NCBI GenBank assembly: GCA_902789665.1
Contig: CADAOY010000003.1
Location: 62,001 to 126,000, forward strand
Source: an uncultured Lachnospiraceae bacterium
GTDB lineage: Bacteria > Bacillota > Clostridia > Lachnospirales > Lachnospiraceae
Reading direction: 5' to 3'
DNA length: 64,000 nucleotides
The notes below the pieces were generated by a model. It worked only from the letters and a program-made list of their open reading frames with translations. It did no database searches and had not been told where the DNA came from. Made by a program: the position numbers and the translations under genes. Shown here piece after piece: positions 50,770 through 59,680 of the stretch. How positions within the stretch are numbered: the first letter of the stretch is position 1; the number at the start of each line of letters is the position of its first letter.

Positions 50770-51570
50770 TTATTCTCCTTCCCGAATCATTCCCTGAATG
50801 TAGGATGCGCATCTCTGGCACATAGGCTTACCTCCAACTTCACTTAGGTGGATCTCATATATGGTTCTTTTAAGACCACTACAACTTATAAGCGAATGAT
50901 ATCTGTCACCTTCTTCAGTTATATATACACAAGGTCCATTGGATGAATCATAGCAAACCTCGCAAGGGTAATACTTTCCACCATTTTCATTTCTTAAACC
51001 AGGAACCTCTTCAATTGTTGTTGATGATATTGATAAACTAAGGTGAGTACACGTAGGGCTTGTATGATAAACCGTTCCGTTTTCCGCCACATAAACTATT
51101 GGATCTGATTCATTCTCATCCTTATCTCTTACATATCCTATCCAGCTGTGAACCATACAGTGATTAACCAGCCTTACATCAGTTCCATAGCTTAAAGCAA
51201 AATACGGCCTTAAAGTATATGTCATTATCAGATTTATATTGCCCTTTTCATCATATACATCACTTCTTATTAAGCTGATTCCAAGAGCATCCCAGACTAT
51301 CATGGAATCCTTCCCTGCATCTGCTCCCATAATGGACATTACCCTTGCTCTAACATAGGTTTCTGTCATGGCAAGTCCCATCTCATCTCCCTTATTTTCA
51401 AGCACATATCCCATTACAGACAGTTCCCTTCCCGCCTGAGAAAGTGCTCCTTCCATACGTGCATAAATGCTCATCATATGAATAAGGGAAATAAGAGTTA
51501 TGGATGCAAACATAAAAACCGGAAGTACCAGAGCGGTTTCAACTGTTACGGACGCTTTAAGTTTTTTCAT
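50770..51570 (-). CDS. TadE/TadG-like pseudopilin with tandem Cys/His repeats
   Basis: The 266-aa protein has a prepilin-like start (KLKASVTVETALVLPVFM) and a TM helix at about 12-33. The C-terminal 110 residues contain two copies of a YH...C...C-x2-C unit: His169, Cys174, Cys203, Cys206 and His225, Cys230, Cys251, Cys254. These resemble small zinc or redox modules also found attached to secreted nucleases. A surface-exposed metal- or disulfide-stabilised tip is possible. Confidence 0.78.
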   Translation of the reverse strand: MKKLKASVTVETALVLPVFMFASITLISLIHMMSIYARMEGALSQAGRELSVMGYVLENKGDEMGLAMTETYVRARVMSIMGADAGKDSMIVWDALGISLIRSDVYDEKGNINLIMTYTLRPYFALSYGTDVRLVNHCMVHSWIGYVRDKDENESDPIVYVAENGTVYHTSPTCTHLSLSISSTTIEEVPGLRNENGGKYYPCEVCYDSSNGPCVYITEEGDRYHSLISCSGLKRTIYEIHLSEVGGKPMCQRCASYIQGMIREGE

Positions 51571-51583
51571 AATTATTCTCCTA

Positions 51584-51752
51584 AATTAAGTACTTATATA
51601 TAAGCTGCTCTAAAGAGTCATGTTACAAAGAAAACCAAAGACAATAAAACAAAATGTCTCTAGTAAGCAGAAAAATAGATTTTGTACTTTGTGATTATTT
51701 CATTCATTTTGTCGGTATAGGAGTAAAGAGCAGCTTATATACAAATACTTAA
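51584..51752. mobile_element. MITE-like element with 26-bp terminal inverted repeats
   Basis: The left arm 51586-51611 is the reverse complement of 51727-51752 with two mismatches (TTAAGTA...AAGCTGCTCT), extending two more bases outward. About 115 bp of non-coding, A/T-rich DNA lies between. It fills exactly the gap between the DUF5702-like stop (51753) and the next pseudopilin start. It could also act as a giant mRNA hairpin. No second copy is seen in the window. Confidence 0.55.
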
Positions 51753-53255
51753 TTAAAAGTAAGAATACTTACGTTTTGCGCTGTAAATAACATCATCCAT
51801 TGTAATAACAGAGGCTTCCACGGCTATCCTTGATACCAGGGCATTCATGGTAAAATACTCGTTGCCATCAGTTTGCCTCATATTAAGTTCAATCAAATCC
51901 ATGGTACGAAATATCCTTAAGGGCCTTGGCGTCATATATAAAAGCAGTCTTAAATATTCCTCATAACCAATTTCCATGCCCATCAGATCTTTTAAAGTCC
52001 CTTCATCCAGGGCAGTCCCATCCATTGCGTTCTCAGATTCAATCCCAACCGTTCCTTCCGCTTTGGAAATAATTAAATTAATTATTCCCTTTAATGATGT
52101 GGTGAAATCATCACCGTCTTTTATTATTGGAACCTTTTCAGAGTTAAGCACAATTTTCCTTGTATCCACAATGCCTTCGAGACCTCCCCATGCAAGCACA
52201 AGAACCGTTTGCCACGCTTCAGGAGGCGCCTTTGTTACAGCACTTAATACTTCTGATGCACCTTTAATTAAATCCATTTTTTCCTTATCCATATAAACGG
52301 AAATGCTGTTACACCCGGCCCGTATTAAGAAGATATAATTGGTAACTGCACACATATTATTGCCATCATTACCGCTTCCGTGAATTATATATTCTGCCTC
52401 ATACAAGAGCGGCGAGTCTGCATCCACACTGGTATAATTATTAAATTTATTCATCACATATTCGTTAAAATACACATCATCAAGAAGGCCGGTTTCATTT
52501 CCATCCCACCCCATGTTTCCGGACTCTTTAAAAATATTGTGAGATGATAAATTAAGCAGCTGAACCCGGTTAAAACTCAATTTATAATAGTCAGCCCCAA
52601 GCACAACCATACCCATGGGAGAGACTGCCGCATCTTCCATATTCGGAACAAGTTCAGGGAAAAAGTTCGTTACGTCAAAATCATCGCCCAGCACCTCCCC
52701 TTCTCTTACACTGTCATTAACATTGCTTACAGCTTCCTCATATCTCTCTCCATAATCAGAATGCATATAATCATAAACAGATGAAGCCGAAATAAGATTA
52801 TTCATGTTATTCACAACATCCGTTTCTGTTACATCCTTGGCATAAGAACAGACCTGATCAAAAAATACATCACCCCATCTGTCAGTGGCATATTCAATAT
52901 CAGTTACAACCACATTACCTTCTGTTATCCCAAGTAAGTCCTTAACAAAAATAAACTTCTCATCTTCCGGAACAAAAAGATTGCCCTTAAAATAATTATT
53001 TATTCTTCCCTCCAGATTGGAAACAGACGGAGAGTTGGACTCGTAGGAAATATCTATGTAAAGAAGGTTATACTTATCCCACAACCCTCTGTTATATTCA
53101 GCAAATACACTATTTAAACTGTTCTCTAAGGCACATTCAGCCTTAACCTTTACTGCTGCCATAGATGCGCCGTGAATCAGTGTAACTATCAGCGAAAGCA
53201 GCACAGCCCAGGTAACAGATAAATATACAGTTATTACTCCTTTATAATCCTTCAT
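51753..53255 (-). CDS. DUF5702-like TadG-type pilus protein
   Basis: The protein has 500 aa from the ATG at 53255 (GAGG 6 nt upstream); the longer ORF from 53312 adds residues read through a GC-rich hairpin. MKDYKGVITVYLSVTWAVLLSLIVTLIHGASMAAVK is a prepilin-like TM start, then a large extracytoplasmic domain as in DUF5702 proteins of clostridial Tad loci. It probably acts as a minor pilin or anchor. The stop codon abuts the inverted-repeat element. Confidence 0.75.
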   Translation of the reverse strand: MKDYKGVITVYLSVTWAVLLSLIVTLIHGASMAAVKVKAECALENSLNSVFAEYNRGLWDKYNLLYIDISYESNSPSVSNLEGRINNYFKGNLFVPEDEKFIFVKDLLGITEGNVVVTDIEYATDRWGDVFFDQVCSYAKDVTETDVVNNMNNLISASSVYDYMHSDYGERYEEAVSNVNDSVREGEVLGDDFDVTNFFPELVPNMEDAAVSPMGMVVLGADYYKLSFNRVQLLNLSSHNIFKESGNMGWDGNETGLLDDVYFNEYVMNKFNNYTSVDADSPLLYEAEYIIHGSGNDGNNMCAVTNYIFLIRAGCNSISVYMDKEKMDLIKGASEVLSAVTKAPPEAWQTVLVLAWGGLEGIVDTRKIVLNSEKVPIIKDGDDFTTSLKGIINLIISKAEGTVGIESENAMDGTALDEGTLKDLMGMEIGYEEYLRLLLYMTPRPLRIFRTMDLIELNMRQTDGNEYFTMNALVSRIAVEASVITMDDVIYSAKRKYSYF

Positions 53256-53271
53256 ACACATCCTCAATATG

Positions 53272-53296
53272 GAGGCGGCCAAATGACCTGACCGCC
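53272..53296 (-). terminator. GC-rich hairpin between the Flp pilin and DUF5702-like genes
   Basis: GGCGGCCA and TGACCGCC arms (one mismatch) around a short loop, without a T-tract. It is probably an attenuator or processing site that lets the pilin be made in excess. A second small hairpin, TATTCA-GTAA-TGAATA, lies just upstream (about 53320-53335). Confidence 0.45.
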
Positions 53297-53398
53297 CACC
53301 ACTGCAAATCAAATTAAGTATTCAGTAATGAATATTAATCTATCTGTTAAAATTCAATTCAACAATTTCTAATGATCCATAATCTTTTAAATAATCCC

Positions 53399-53566
53399 TT
53401 AAAACTTATTCACGGAGTTAGTAATCTTCTTGAATATTGTCTCAACAATATTGGTCATCTCCTCTCTGAAAATAAATACAAGAGCTATCAAACATACCAA
53501 AATCAAAATTATTTCTACTGTACTAAGACCATCTTCTTCTCGAATAAATCTACTTACTAAATCCAT
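53399..53566 (-). CDS. flp: Flp-type IVb pilin, 55 aa
   Basis: ATG at 53566 with AAAGGAGG upstream; too short for a 60-aa cut-off. The leader ends in EEDG, and the mature part begins LSTVEIILILVCLIALVFIF, with Glu at the fifth mature position and one TM helix, then a short charged tail (REEMTNIVETIFKKITNSVNKF). It is the major subunit expected for the Tad pilus. It sits between tadC and the DUF5702-like gene. Confidence 0.88.
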   Translation of the reverse strand: MDLVSRFIREEDGLSTVEIILILVCLIALVFIFREEMTNIVETIFKKITNSVNKF

Positions 53567-53581
53567 TACTTGCCTCCTTTC

Positions 53582-54202
53582 TCAAATGTTTGTAAGAAGA
53601 GAAAATGCCGGGACCATAATAATAATCAAAACAATACACAGCATCAGCATCGTAGGCACAAGCAGTTTCGTGGCGGCGGATTCGCCTCTTAACATGGCAT
53701 TGGCCCTCTCTTCTTTTAGAGCACTTATGGTTTCCTCCTTAAGTGCATTTATTAAATCAGCAGATCCTTTTTTGATATTCTGGGTAATCAGACCGGCCCA
53801 TCTTCTATATGCGCGCAAATTACATCTAACAGCCAGGTTTTCATACGCCTTAATCTCTCCGGTTCCGCTGTTTAATTCATTCCTGCAAATTAACAGTTCC
53901 TCTTTTAAATATTTATTTCTTCCACTCTTCTCAAGATTCTTAATTATTCTCTCTATTGCGGCTCTTGCTGTTAAGGAGCAGCTTAGAAACATATAAAACT
54001 GCATGGCAAAATCAGGATATACTTTTTCCAGTTCTTCTTTCCTTTCTTTCTCTTTAACTGAAGCATCCAGTTTTTCCTTACTTAACAGATAAAAACCTAT
54101 TATGAAACTTAAGAATAAAACACCCTTGGATTTATCATTATGGAGCATAGCTGCCATAACGCTTCCCACTATTAAAATTAAAATGGCAATTATTTTCTTC
54201 AT
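53582..54202 (-). CDS. tadC: Tad pilus assembly membrane protein TadC (T2SS-F family)
   Basis: The 206-aa protein has TM helices at both ends and a cytoplasmic GspF-type helical core (YPDFAMQFYMFLSCSLTARAAIERI, RRWAGLITQNIKKGSADLINAL). It is shorter than TadB and pairs with it to form the inner-membrane platform driven by the CpaF ATPase. Confidence 0.88.
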   Translation of the reverse strand: MKKIIAILILIVGSVMAAMLHNDKSKGVLFLSFIIGFYLLSKEKLDASVKEKERKEELEKVYPDFAMQFYMFLSCSLTARAAIERIIKNLEKSGRNKYLKEELLICRNELNSGTGEIKAYENLAVRCNLRAYRRWAGLITQNIKKGSADLINALKEETISALKEERANAMLRGESAATKLLVPTMLMLCIVLIIIMVPAFSLLTNI

Positions 54203-54203
54203 C

Positions 54204-54950
54204 TTACTTCCCCAACGAACTGATTATTTTTTCACTCCACAAAATGGAAATAATATATAACAACAGACACCCTGTCATAACTGCATATCCAAAAAGATTA
54301 TGATATAAACTATCCAGGTATCCCGGGGACGTAATCTGGATATAAAGAATTATTCCCATGGGAACAATACACATAATTCTGTGCTGAAGCCTCTCCCCTG
54401 CTATCATCACATCTATATCTCTTTTAATGTCTATCTTCTCCTCTATACAGTTGTTACACTCACTGATAATTTCCCTCAGGTTTCCACCACTTCTCTTTGC
54501 CAGGGCCAAAATCGCCGCGAAGTCCATTATCTCTTCAACCCCTGATCTTTCTCCTAAGTCATAAAACAATTCTTCAAGAGTAAGATTATTATTAAGACCA
54601 GTAATAATACCCCTTATCTCTTTTGTCATATATCCATCCTTTGTATATAAAGAAACCATATCTTCATACGAGCCTAAAACCGCATTCTCTATACTGTTTC
54701 CCGAATATATTCCCACCTGTACTGCGCTTAAAAAATCCTGAAATTCGAGCATAAGTTCCCACTGCCGCTTAAAGACATAACCGGCTCTTCTAAACTTTAT
54801 GAATAATGGGAAAAACAGTAATAGAATTATGAAAATTAGTAATGACCTATAAAAGAAATATGCGATAAGTCCTGAAAAAGCTATCCACATCAGCGCATTA
54901 ATCAGAATATCTTTGGAAGAATATTTATACTTTTTGTAATCCAGTATCAA
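54204..54950 (-). CDS. tadB: Tad pilus assembly membrane protein TadB (T2SS-F family)
   Basis: The 248-aa protein has two N-terminal and two C-terminal TM segments around a GspF core (LEFQDFLSAVQVGIYSGNSIENAVLGSYEDM, AILALAKRSGGNLREII). It overlaps cpaF by 26 nt and precedes tadC by 1 nt. Confidence 0.88.
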   Translation of the reverse strand: MILDYKKYKYSSKDILINALMWIAFSGLIAYFFYRSLLIFIILLLFFPLFIKFRRAGYVFKRQWELMLEFQDFLSAVQVGIYSGNSIENAVLGSYEDMVSLYTKDGYMTKEIRGIITGLNNNLTLEELFYDLGERSGVEEIMDFAAILALAKRSGGNLREIISECNNCIEEKIDIKRDIDVMIAGERLQHRIMCIVPMGIILYIQITSPGYLDSLYHNLFGYAVMTGCLLLYIISILWSEKIISSLGK

Positions 54951-56142
54951 ACACCCCTCTTCTTTGAAGTTTTTCTTTATGAATCAGATTTCCTTTTCTT
55001 TTAATTTCATATCTGCCATTTTCTGATTCAAGATTAAAAAGCTCATTCATTATAATTTCTCCTTTTTCCAAACCCACGATTTCAGAAATCTGTGTGATCC
55101 TTCTGCTTCTGTCCGGAAGTCTTTCCAGGTGAACTACTATATCCACTGCCGATGCAATCTGCCTTCTAATTGCATCAATCGGCAAATCTACAGCCATTAA
55201 TACCATGGCCTCCAGTCTTAAGAGCATATCTTTGGCGCTGTTTGCATGGGCAGTTGTCAGACTTCCGTCATGACCTGTATTCATAGCCTGCAGCATGTCG
55301 AAAGCTTCGGCTCCCCTGCACTCACCCACAATAATTCTGTCCGGTCTCATTCGAAGGGCAGTTTTAATTAAGTCTCTAATGGTAATGTCCCTGGATTCAT
55401 CATATAACTGTCTTCTGGTTTCCAATGTTACAAGATTATCCACACCGATAATTCTCAGTTCTGCATTATCTTCTATGGTAATTATTCTTTCATCTCTTGG
55501 AATATAATTGGACAATGCATTAAGCAGTGTGGTTTTCCCCGAAGATGTTCCGCCTGATATTACCATGTTGTATCCTGCCACAATTAATCTGTTCAGAAAG
55601 TCCGCCACATCCTTTGATACTATTTCCATATCCACCATATCTTCCATGGTAAGAACATGCTTCCCGAATCTTCTTATTGTAACAATGGGACCATTTAGTG
55701 CAATTGGATATAAAACAATATTTACTCTCGAACCGTCAGCTAATCTGGCATCCGCAATAGGATAGGTTTCATTAACTGATTTGTTGCATCCTGCCACAAT
55801 TCTTTGAACCACATCCTCCAGTTTTTCTTTCGATTCAAAAGTCTTATCGCTTCTATGTATGACTCCCTTTTTTTCATAATAAATATTGTCATATCCATTA
55901 ATCATGACTTCTGAAATATCCGGATCATCAATGAATTCCTGAAGTAAGTCCAGTTTAAGAATGGAATTATAAACCCTTAATGACAACTCTTCCTTATCCG
56001 CTAAAGAAAGATATGACTCTTTAGTTATATTTTCCATTCCACTTATAATTAATTCTCTTAATTTTTTCTCATCTACCTCACTGGTCAAATCCAGATTATT
56101 TCTTACATAGGACGATAATTTGTTATAATCATCTTTTCTCAT
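54925..56142 (-). CDS. cpaF: Tad secretion ATPase CpaF/TadA
   Basis: This 405-aa VirB11/PulE-type ATPase has Walker [16 protein letters not shown], Asp box ITIEDNAEL, Walker B-type [19 protein letters not shown] and the His box [12 protein letters not shown]. It powers pilus extension at the cytoplasmic face. It lies 2 nt after the TadZ-like gene. Confidence 0.94.
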   Translation of the reverse strand: MRKDDYNKLSSYVRNNLDLTSEVDEKKLRELIISGMENITKESYLSLADKEELSLRVYNSILKLDLLQEFIDDPDISEVMINGYDNIYYEKKGVIHRSDKTFESKEKLEDVVQRIVAGCNKSVNETYPIADARLADGSRVNIVLYPIALNGPIVTIRRFGKHVLTMEDMVDMEIVSKDVADFLNRLIVAGYNMVISGGTSSGKTTLLNALSNYIPRDERIITIEDNAELRIIGVDNLVTLETRRQLYDESRDITIRDLIKTALRMRPDRIIVGECRGAEAFDMLQAMNTGHDGSLTTAHANSAKDMLLRLEAMVLMAVDLPIDAIRRQIASAVDIVVHLERLPDRSRRITQISEIVGLEKGEIIMNELFNLESENGRYEIKRKGNLIHKEKLQRRGVFDTGLQKV

Positions 56143-56144
56143 TA

Positions 56145-57125
56145 CTATGACAAATCCTCTTTTGCAATTTTCTTTGCTATCTCGCCGATATCCGTATATA
56201 TTATTTCTTCCGGTGCCACATCTCTTAATTTAGTTCCGGGCACATTAACATTACCTGACTTCTTTAATACATCCTCATATCCAGCCTCACTAAGAATATC
56301 CTCATACTGCTTTAATTTGGATCTTGCCACTCCATCATCCCTGATAAGGGTATATACTTTTGTGCAGCGCCTCATAATATCCCACAAACCTGACACATTA
56401 TCAGATAAATCCATAATTAGAGCATCATATATGTTCCAGGATGATATTATGTCCAGAATCTCCAGCCACTCCTCAGGCTTTACCTGGGTTATATCCATAT
56501 AAAGCCTTGCAGGATATATATAATCAACATTGTTAAAGGTATCTTTGATTTCATTAAATTTCTGAAGAAGATTCTCTTTTAGATTTCTGTAGTAATAAAT
56601 AAAGTCGCATAAATCCCCTCTTCTTTTCTCACCAACATAGTAATTGAAACCTGAATATGTTTCGAAGTTTAAATATAAAACCTTCTTCTCCATGGCAAGA
56701 TACTGAGCCATTGATAATGCAAAAGTAGTTTTATATACTCTGCCAATAGGTGAATAAATTCCAGCCATTTTAATTTCATATTCATCTTTTCTAATAACCG
56801 ACTCCTCTATATTAAGGAGTTCCCTGGCTCTTTTAATAAAATATTCCGCCGACTTGTATCTGTATATATTTCCATCACTTTCACTCTCCAAATCCTCACA
56901 GATATAGATGATTCTTAAATCTTCAAGTTCCTCTAAAGCTTCTCTTGCCTGTTCCTCGGCAATCACGATCTTAATATCATTTTCGCCAATGTAACTTTTC
57001 ATTTTCTTCATGTTACTGAAGACTGATACTCTTACCTTTGAAACCTTGTTGCTTTGAATGAAATTTAATAATCTGTACAGATACATCTCATCCCTGTCAT
57101 ATATTAAAACCTGGTCATATTCCAT
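56145..57125 (-). CDS. tadZ: TadZ/CpaE-like pilus localisation protein
   Basis: The 326-aa protein has an N-terminal receiver-like pseudo-domain (1-110) and a ParA/MinD-like domain with an atypical P-loop, YSPIGRVYKTTFAL, where the usual GGxGKT glycines are mostly lost. The CpaE/TadZ family marks the pole and recruits the Tad machine; atypical P-loops are known in the family. It is placed 11 nt after the prepilin peptidase gene. Confidence 0.8.
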   Translation of the reverse strand: MEYDQVLIYDRDEMYLYRLLNFIQSNKVSKVRVSVFSNMKKMKSYIGENDIKIVIAEEQAREALEELEDLRIIYICEDLESESDGNIYRYKSAEYFIKRARELLNIEESVIRKDEYEIKMAGIYSPIGRVYKTTFALSMAQYLAMEKKVLYLNFETYSGFNYYVGEKRRGDLCDFIYYYRNLKENLLQKFNEIKDTFNNVDYIYPARLYMDITQVKPEEWLEILDIISSWNIYDALIMDLSDNVSGLWDIMRRCTKVYTLIRDDGVARSKLKQYEDILSEAGYEDVLKKSGNVNVPGTKLRDVAPEEIIYTDIGEIAKKIAKEDLS

Positions 57126-57136
57126 ATATTCTCCTT

Positions 57137-57640
57137 CTATATGACTTTACAAAAGTAACTGATAATAACTCCAAGAGTAATCCAGATACTTAAGTGTATG
57201 TTATAATTCTTACTGTTTTCCTTATCTTCTTCTTTTATATATCCATCTACGTCTCCGCCCATCGCCAGAGAAAAAATATAATCTGACAGATACCTTATCC
57301 TCTCCTTAATTCCCTTATCCATAAGCAATCTTATAACTGAATAAATCACCGCCGCCCCAAGTCCTGTAAGCAGGCTAAGAAGCAGATCTTTAAAATCAAG
57401 GAATAAGGAAATCATTATCATAAGCTTAATATCTCCGGCTCCCATAGCTTTTATTACAAACATTGGAATTGTAATTATGAGAATAATCAGACATACGGCC
57501 ATATGCTTAATCAGATTATCCGGGGGATAAATAAGCATATAAATAAAACCAATTCCAATTCCCGTTAATGTTATATAATTTGGTATTTTGGATTTGCGTA
57601 GATCGGTAATACTTGCCAGGAGAAGAATTCCTATAAGCAA
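57137..57640 (-). CDS. tadV: Prepilin peptidase TadV/CpaA
   Basis: The 167-aa A24 peptidase has catalytic Asp residues in SITDLRKSKIPN and the GAGDIK motif and several TM helices. The start is uncertain: TTG at 57640 lies 13 nt from the AGGGAGG site, while an in-frame ATT two codons upstream has ideal 7-nt spacing but is a rare start. It is the first gene of the Tad operon. Confidence 0.85.
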   Translation of the reverse strand: MLIGILLLASITDLRKSKIPNYITLTGIGIGFIYMLIYPPDNLIKHMAVCLIILIITIPMFVIKAMGAGDIKLMIMISLFLDFKDLLLSLLTGLGAAVIYSVIRLLMDKGIKERIRYLSDYIFSLAMGGDVDGYIKEEDKENSKNYNIHLSIWITLGVIISYFCKVI

Positions 57641-57706
57641 TAAAATATTATTACCTCCCTATAAAACTTTTGAACCTTTTTAGAATTGAATCTTTGAATT
57701 TCTGAT

Positions 57707-57755
57707 TACGCCTTAAGCGTACATGTAATATAACACCCAAATTTTTATTTGTAAA
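57707..57755 (-). promoter_or_regulatory. Tad operon promoter with inverted repeat at the start site
   Basis: On the minus strand: -35 TTTACA (57750-57755), 17-nt spacer, -10 TATATT (57727-57732). TACGC-CTTAA-GCGTA (57707-57721) covers the predicted +1 and could be an operator. The rest of 57641-57977 holds an AAAGCC/GGCTTT hairpin (about 57834-57857) and AT-rich DNA; no riboswitch consensus was matched. Confidence 0.6.
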
Positions 57756-57916
57756 TAGACAAAAGACAAGTTTTTCATTTTTGGTAGTATTGTATAATAA
57801 ATTTCAATTTTTTCACTACCCCGAACCCGAAAAGCCCTTATAAATCAAGGCTTTGAGCCATTGGTAAAAATTACCATAAATTTTCAACACCCCATCCAAG
57901 TAAGATTAATTCGCAT

Positions 57917-57951
57917 ATAAAAATGACACAACCCTTTCGGATTGTGCCATA
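57917..57951 (-). terminator. Terminator of the flagellin-fliS genes
   Basis: On the minus strand GGCACAATCC-GAAA-GGGTTGTGTC forms a 10-bp stem (with G-U pairs) followed by ATTTTTATA. Confidence 0.85.
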
Positions 57952-57977
57952 ATTTTTAGGCGGTTATTTTACGTGTT

Positions 57978-58454
57978 TTATATGTAGAAACCTCTGGATG
58001 CGCTGTGGTCATTCACATGAGTTTCCACATCAGTTTTTCCATATGTCATGCCAGTTACAACTGTCTGGGTGTTGCCCATAACAGGACCTGCAGGATTCTT
58101 CTTCGCAACTTCCATATAGGAATCCCTAAGTGGAAGAATTACATTCTTAATGTTCTGAAGTTCCATATCTGAAAGTCTTAACTCTGCCTTAACAAGTTCG
58201 CGAAGACAGAATCTGTAAAGACTCATAAGGTTGCCGCTTATCTCATATTCAAGATTAAGCGAATTCATAAGTTCTGTAATGCAGGCGCGAATCTTGGCTG
58301 CATAGGTCTTAACCTCGTTATGGTCCTTTGCCCCGATACTCTTTTGCATGTCATCGATGTAGGCAAGGGTGATATCATACAGAACTACCACCATCTCTGT
58401 CGGGTTGGCAGTTGTTATTCTTATTGTAAAAGCCTGTCTCTGATCGTCAGTCAT
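57978..58454 (-). CDS. fliS: Flagellar chaperone FliS
   Basis: This 158-aa FliS has a helical core with AYIDDMQKSIGAKD, IRACITELMNSLNLEYEISGNLMSLYRFCLREL, plus a roughly 35-residue flexible tail (VVTGMTYGKTDVETHVNDHSA) beyond the usual length. It binds the C-terminus of flagellin and prevents its polymerisation in the cytosol. It is 16 nt downstream of the flagellin gene. Confidence 0.92.
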   Translation of the reverse strand: MTDDQRQAFTIRITTANPTEMVVVLYDITLAYIDDMQKSIGAKDHNEVKTYAAKIRACITELMNSLNLEYEISGNLMSLYRFCLRELVKAELRLSDMELQNIKNVILPLRDSYMEVAKKNPAGPVMGNTQTVVTGMTYGKTDVETHVNDHSASRGFYI

Positions 58455-58470
58455 ATAGCCTCCACATTAA

Positions 58471-59577
58471 TTACTGAAGTAATGTAAGAATCTGCTGTGG
58501 TCTTTCATTAGCCTGTGCAAGCATTGATGTGCCGGCCTGTGAAAGTACGGTTGCTGTTGAATATTCAGTCATTTCTGTTGCCATATCAACATCCATGATT
58601 CTTGAGTAGGATGCTGTCATCTTCTCAGATGTTGTATCAAGGCTGGCTGCTGCTCTCTCAAGTCTGTTCTGATATGCGCCCAGTCTTGAACGCGCCTTGG
58701 ATACATATTCAAGTGCATTCTTAATGCTGTCGATTGCCTTCCTGGAATCTTCAGCTGTATCTATCTTCATGTCTTCGATACCCATTAACTTGGTGGATAT
58801 CTCAGGAATTCTCATCTCAAGTACCTGACCTTCGTTGGCACCAATCTGCATACGCATAGCTCCGATGCCTGTGATATCAAGGTCTACTGCACCAACGTTT
58901 CCTTTAATTTCGAGTTTAACTTCGAATCCGTTGTCACCTTTAATTGTTGCAATATTACCATCAGCTCCGGCAAAATAAGCCCCTGCAGGGAAATCCGTAT
59001 CACCGGTTCCTGTCGTGAATGTTACATCATCAACGATTAGCTTTCCGTCAGCATCTGTATGTGTTGTTGCACCGGAAATAGCATAATGCTTTGCAGGTGT
59101 TTCATCTGAATAATATCTTACCTTAACATCTGTATTATCTGTATAACCCTTAAGATCGAAGTCGCCGCCCAAGATATTCTTTCCGTTGAACTCGGTGCTC
59201 TTGGCGATTCTTCCGATTTCTTCCTTAAGCTGCTTCATCTCTATATCAATGGCTTCTCTGTCACTGGTGGTATTAACGCCATTGGCTGACTGAACCGCAA
59301 GTTCATTCATTCTCTGTAATATTGCATGAATCTCTGAGAGTGCGCCGTCTGCAGTTTCAACAATTGAAATACCGTCATTGGAATTATCTCTTGCCATTCC
59401 AAGACCTGTAATCTGAGCATTCATTCTTTTGGCAATTGCAATACCTGCAGGATTGTCCTTGGCATGATTAACTTTAAGACCTGATGATAATTTCTCAAGA
59501 GAGTCTGCCAATCTATTGTCTGTTCTTTTAAGTTCTCTGTTAGCAATCATTGCTGAAAGGTTAGTTGATACGTTCAT
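58471..59577 (-). CDS. Flagellin
   Basis: This 368-aa flagellin has a conserved N-terminal D0/D1 (MNVSTNLSAMIANRELKRTDNRLADSLEKLSSG) and C-terminal D1/D0 (NALEYVSKARSRLGAYQNRLERAAASLDTTSEKM... SMLAQANERPQQILTLLQ), with a small variable middle of about 120 residues. It is exported by the flagellar type III system to form the filament. It has a canonical sigma-28 promoter and a fliS gene after it. Confidence 0.96.
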   Translation of the reverse strand: MNVSTNLSAMIANRELKRTDNRLADSLEKLSSGLKVNHAKDNPAGIAIAKRMNAQITGLGMARDNSNDGISIVETADGALSEIHAILQRMNELAVQSANGVNTTSDREAIDIEMKQLKEEIGRIAKSTEFNGKNILGGDFDLKGYTDNTDVKVRYYSDETPAKHYAISGATTHTDADGKLIVDDVTFTTGTGDTDFPAGAYFAGADGNIATIKGDNGFEVKLEIKGNVGAVDLDITGIGAMRMQIGANEGQVLEMRIPEISTKLMGIEDMKIDTAEDSRKAIDSIKNALEYVSKARSRLGAYQNRLERAAASLDTTSEKMTASYSRIMDVDMATEMTEYSTATVLSQAGTSMLAQANERPQQILTLLQ

Positions 59578-59617
59578 AAGCTACTCCTTTTCTAATTCGA
59601 ATCATTCGTTGTTTTAA

Positions 59618-59642
59618 CCACATTTTTATCCGTTGTGGTTCC
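59618..59642 (-). other. Hairpin in the flagellin 5' leader
   Basis: AACCACA and TGTGGTT arms (7 bp) around an 11-nt loop lie between the sigma-28 promoter and the flagellin ATG. Probably an mRNA stabiliser, as the product must be abundant. Confidence 0.45.
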
Positions 59643-59653
59643 TTACTCTTTAT

Positions 59654-59680
59654 ATATCGGCATTTGTGGCGGAGATTTTA
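59654..59680 (-). promoter_or_regulatory. Sigma-28 (SigD/FliA) promoter of flagellin
   Basis: On the minus strand TAAA (59677-59680), exactly 15 nt, then GCCGATAT (59654-59661): a near-perfect sigma-28 site. Its -35 overlaps the stop of the upstream gene. Confidence 0.92.

Noticed and set aside
57780-57915. c-di-GMP (GEMM) riboswitch upstream of the Tad operon
   Set aside because: A CAAAGCC stretch is present but the conserved GEMM core and second helix were not found.
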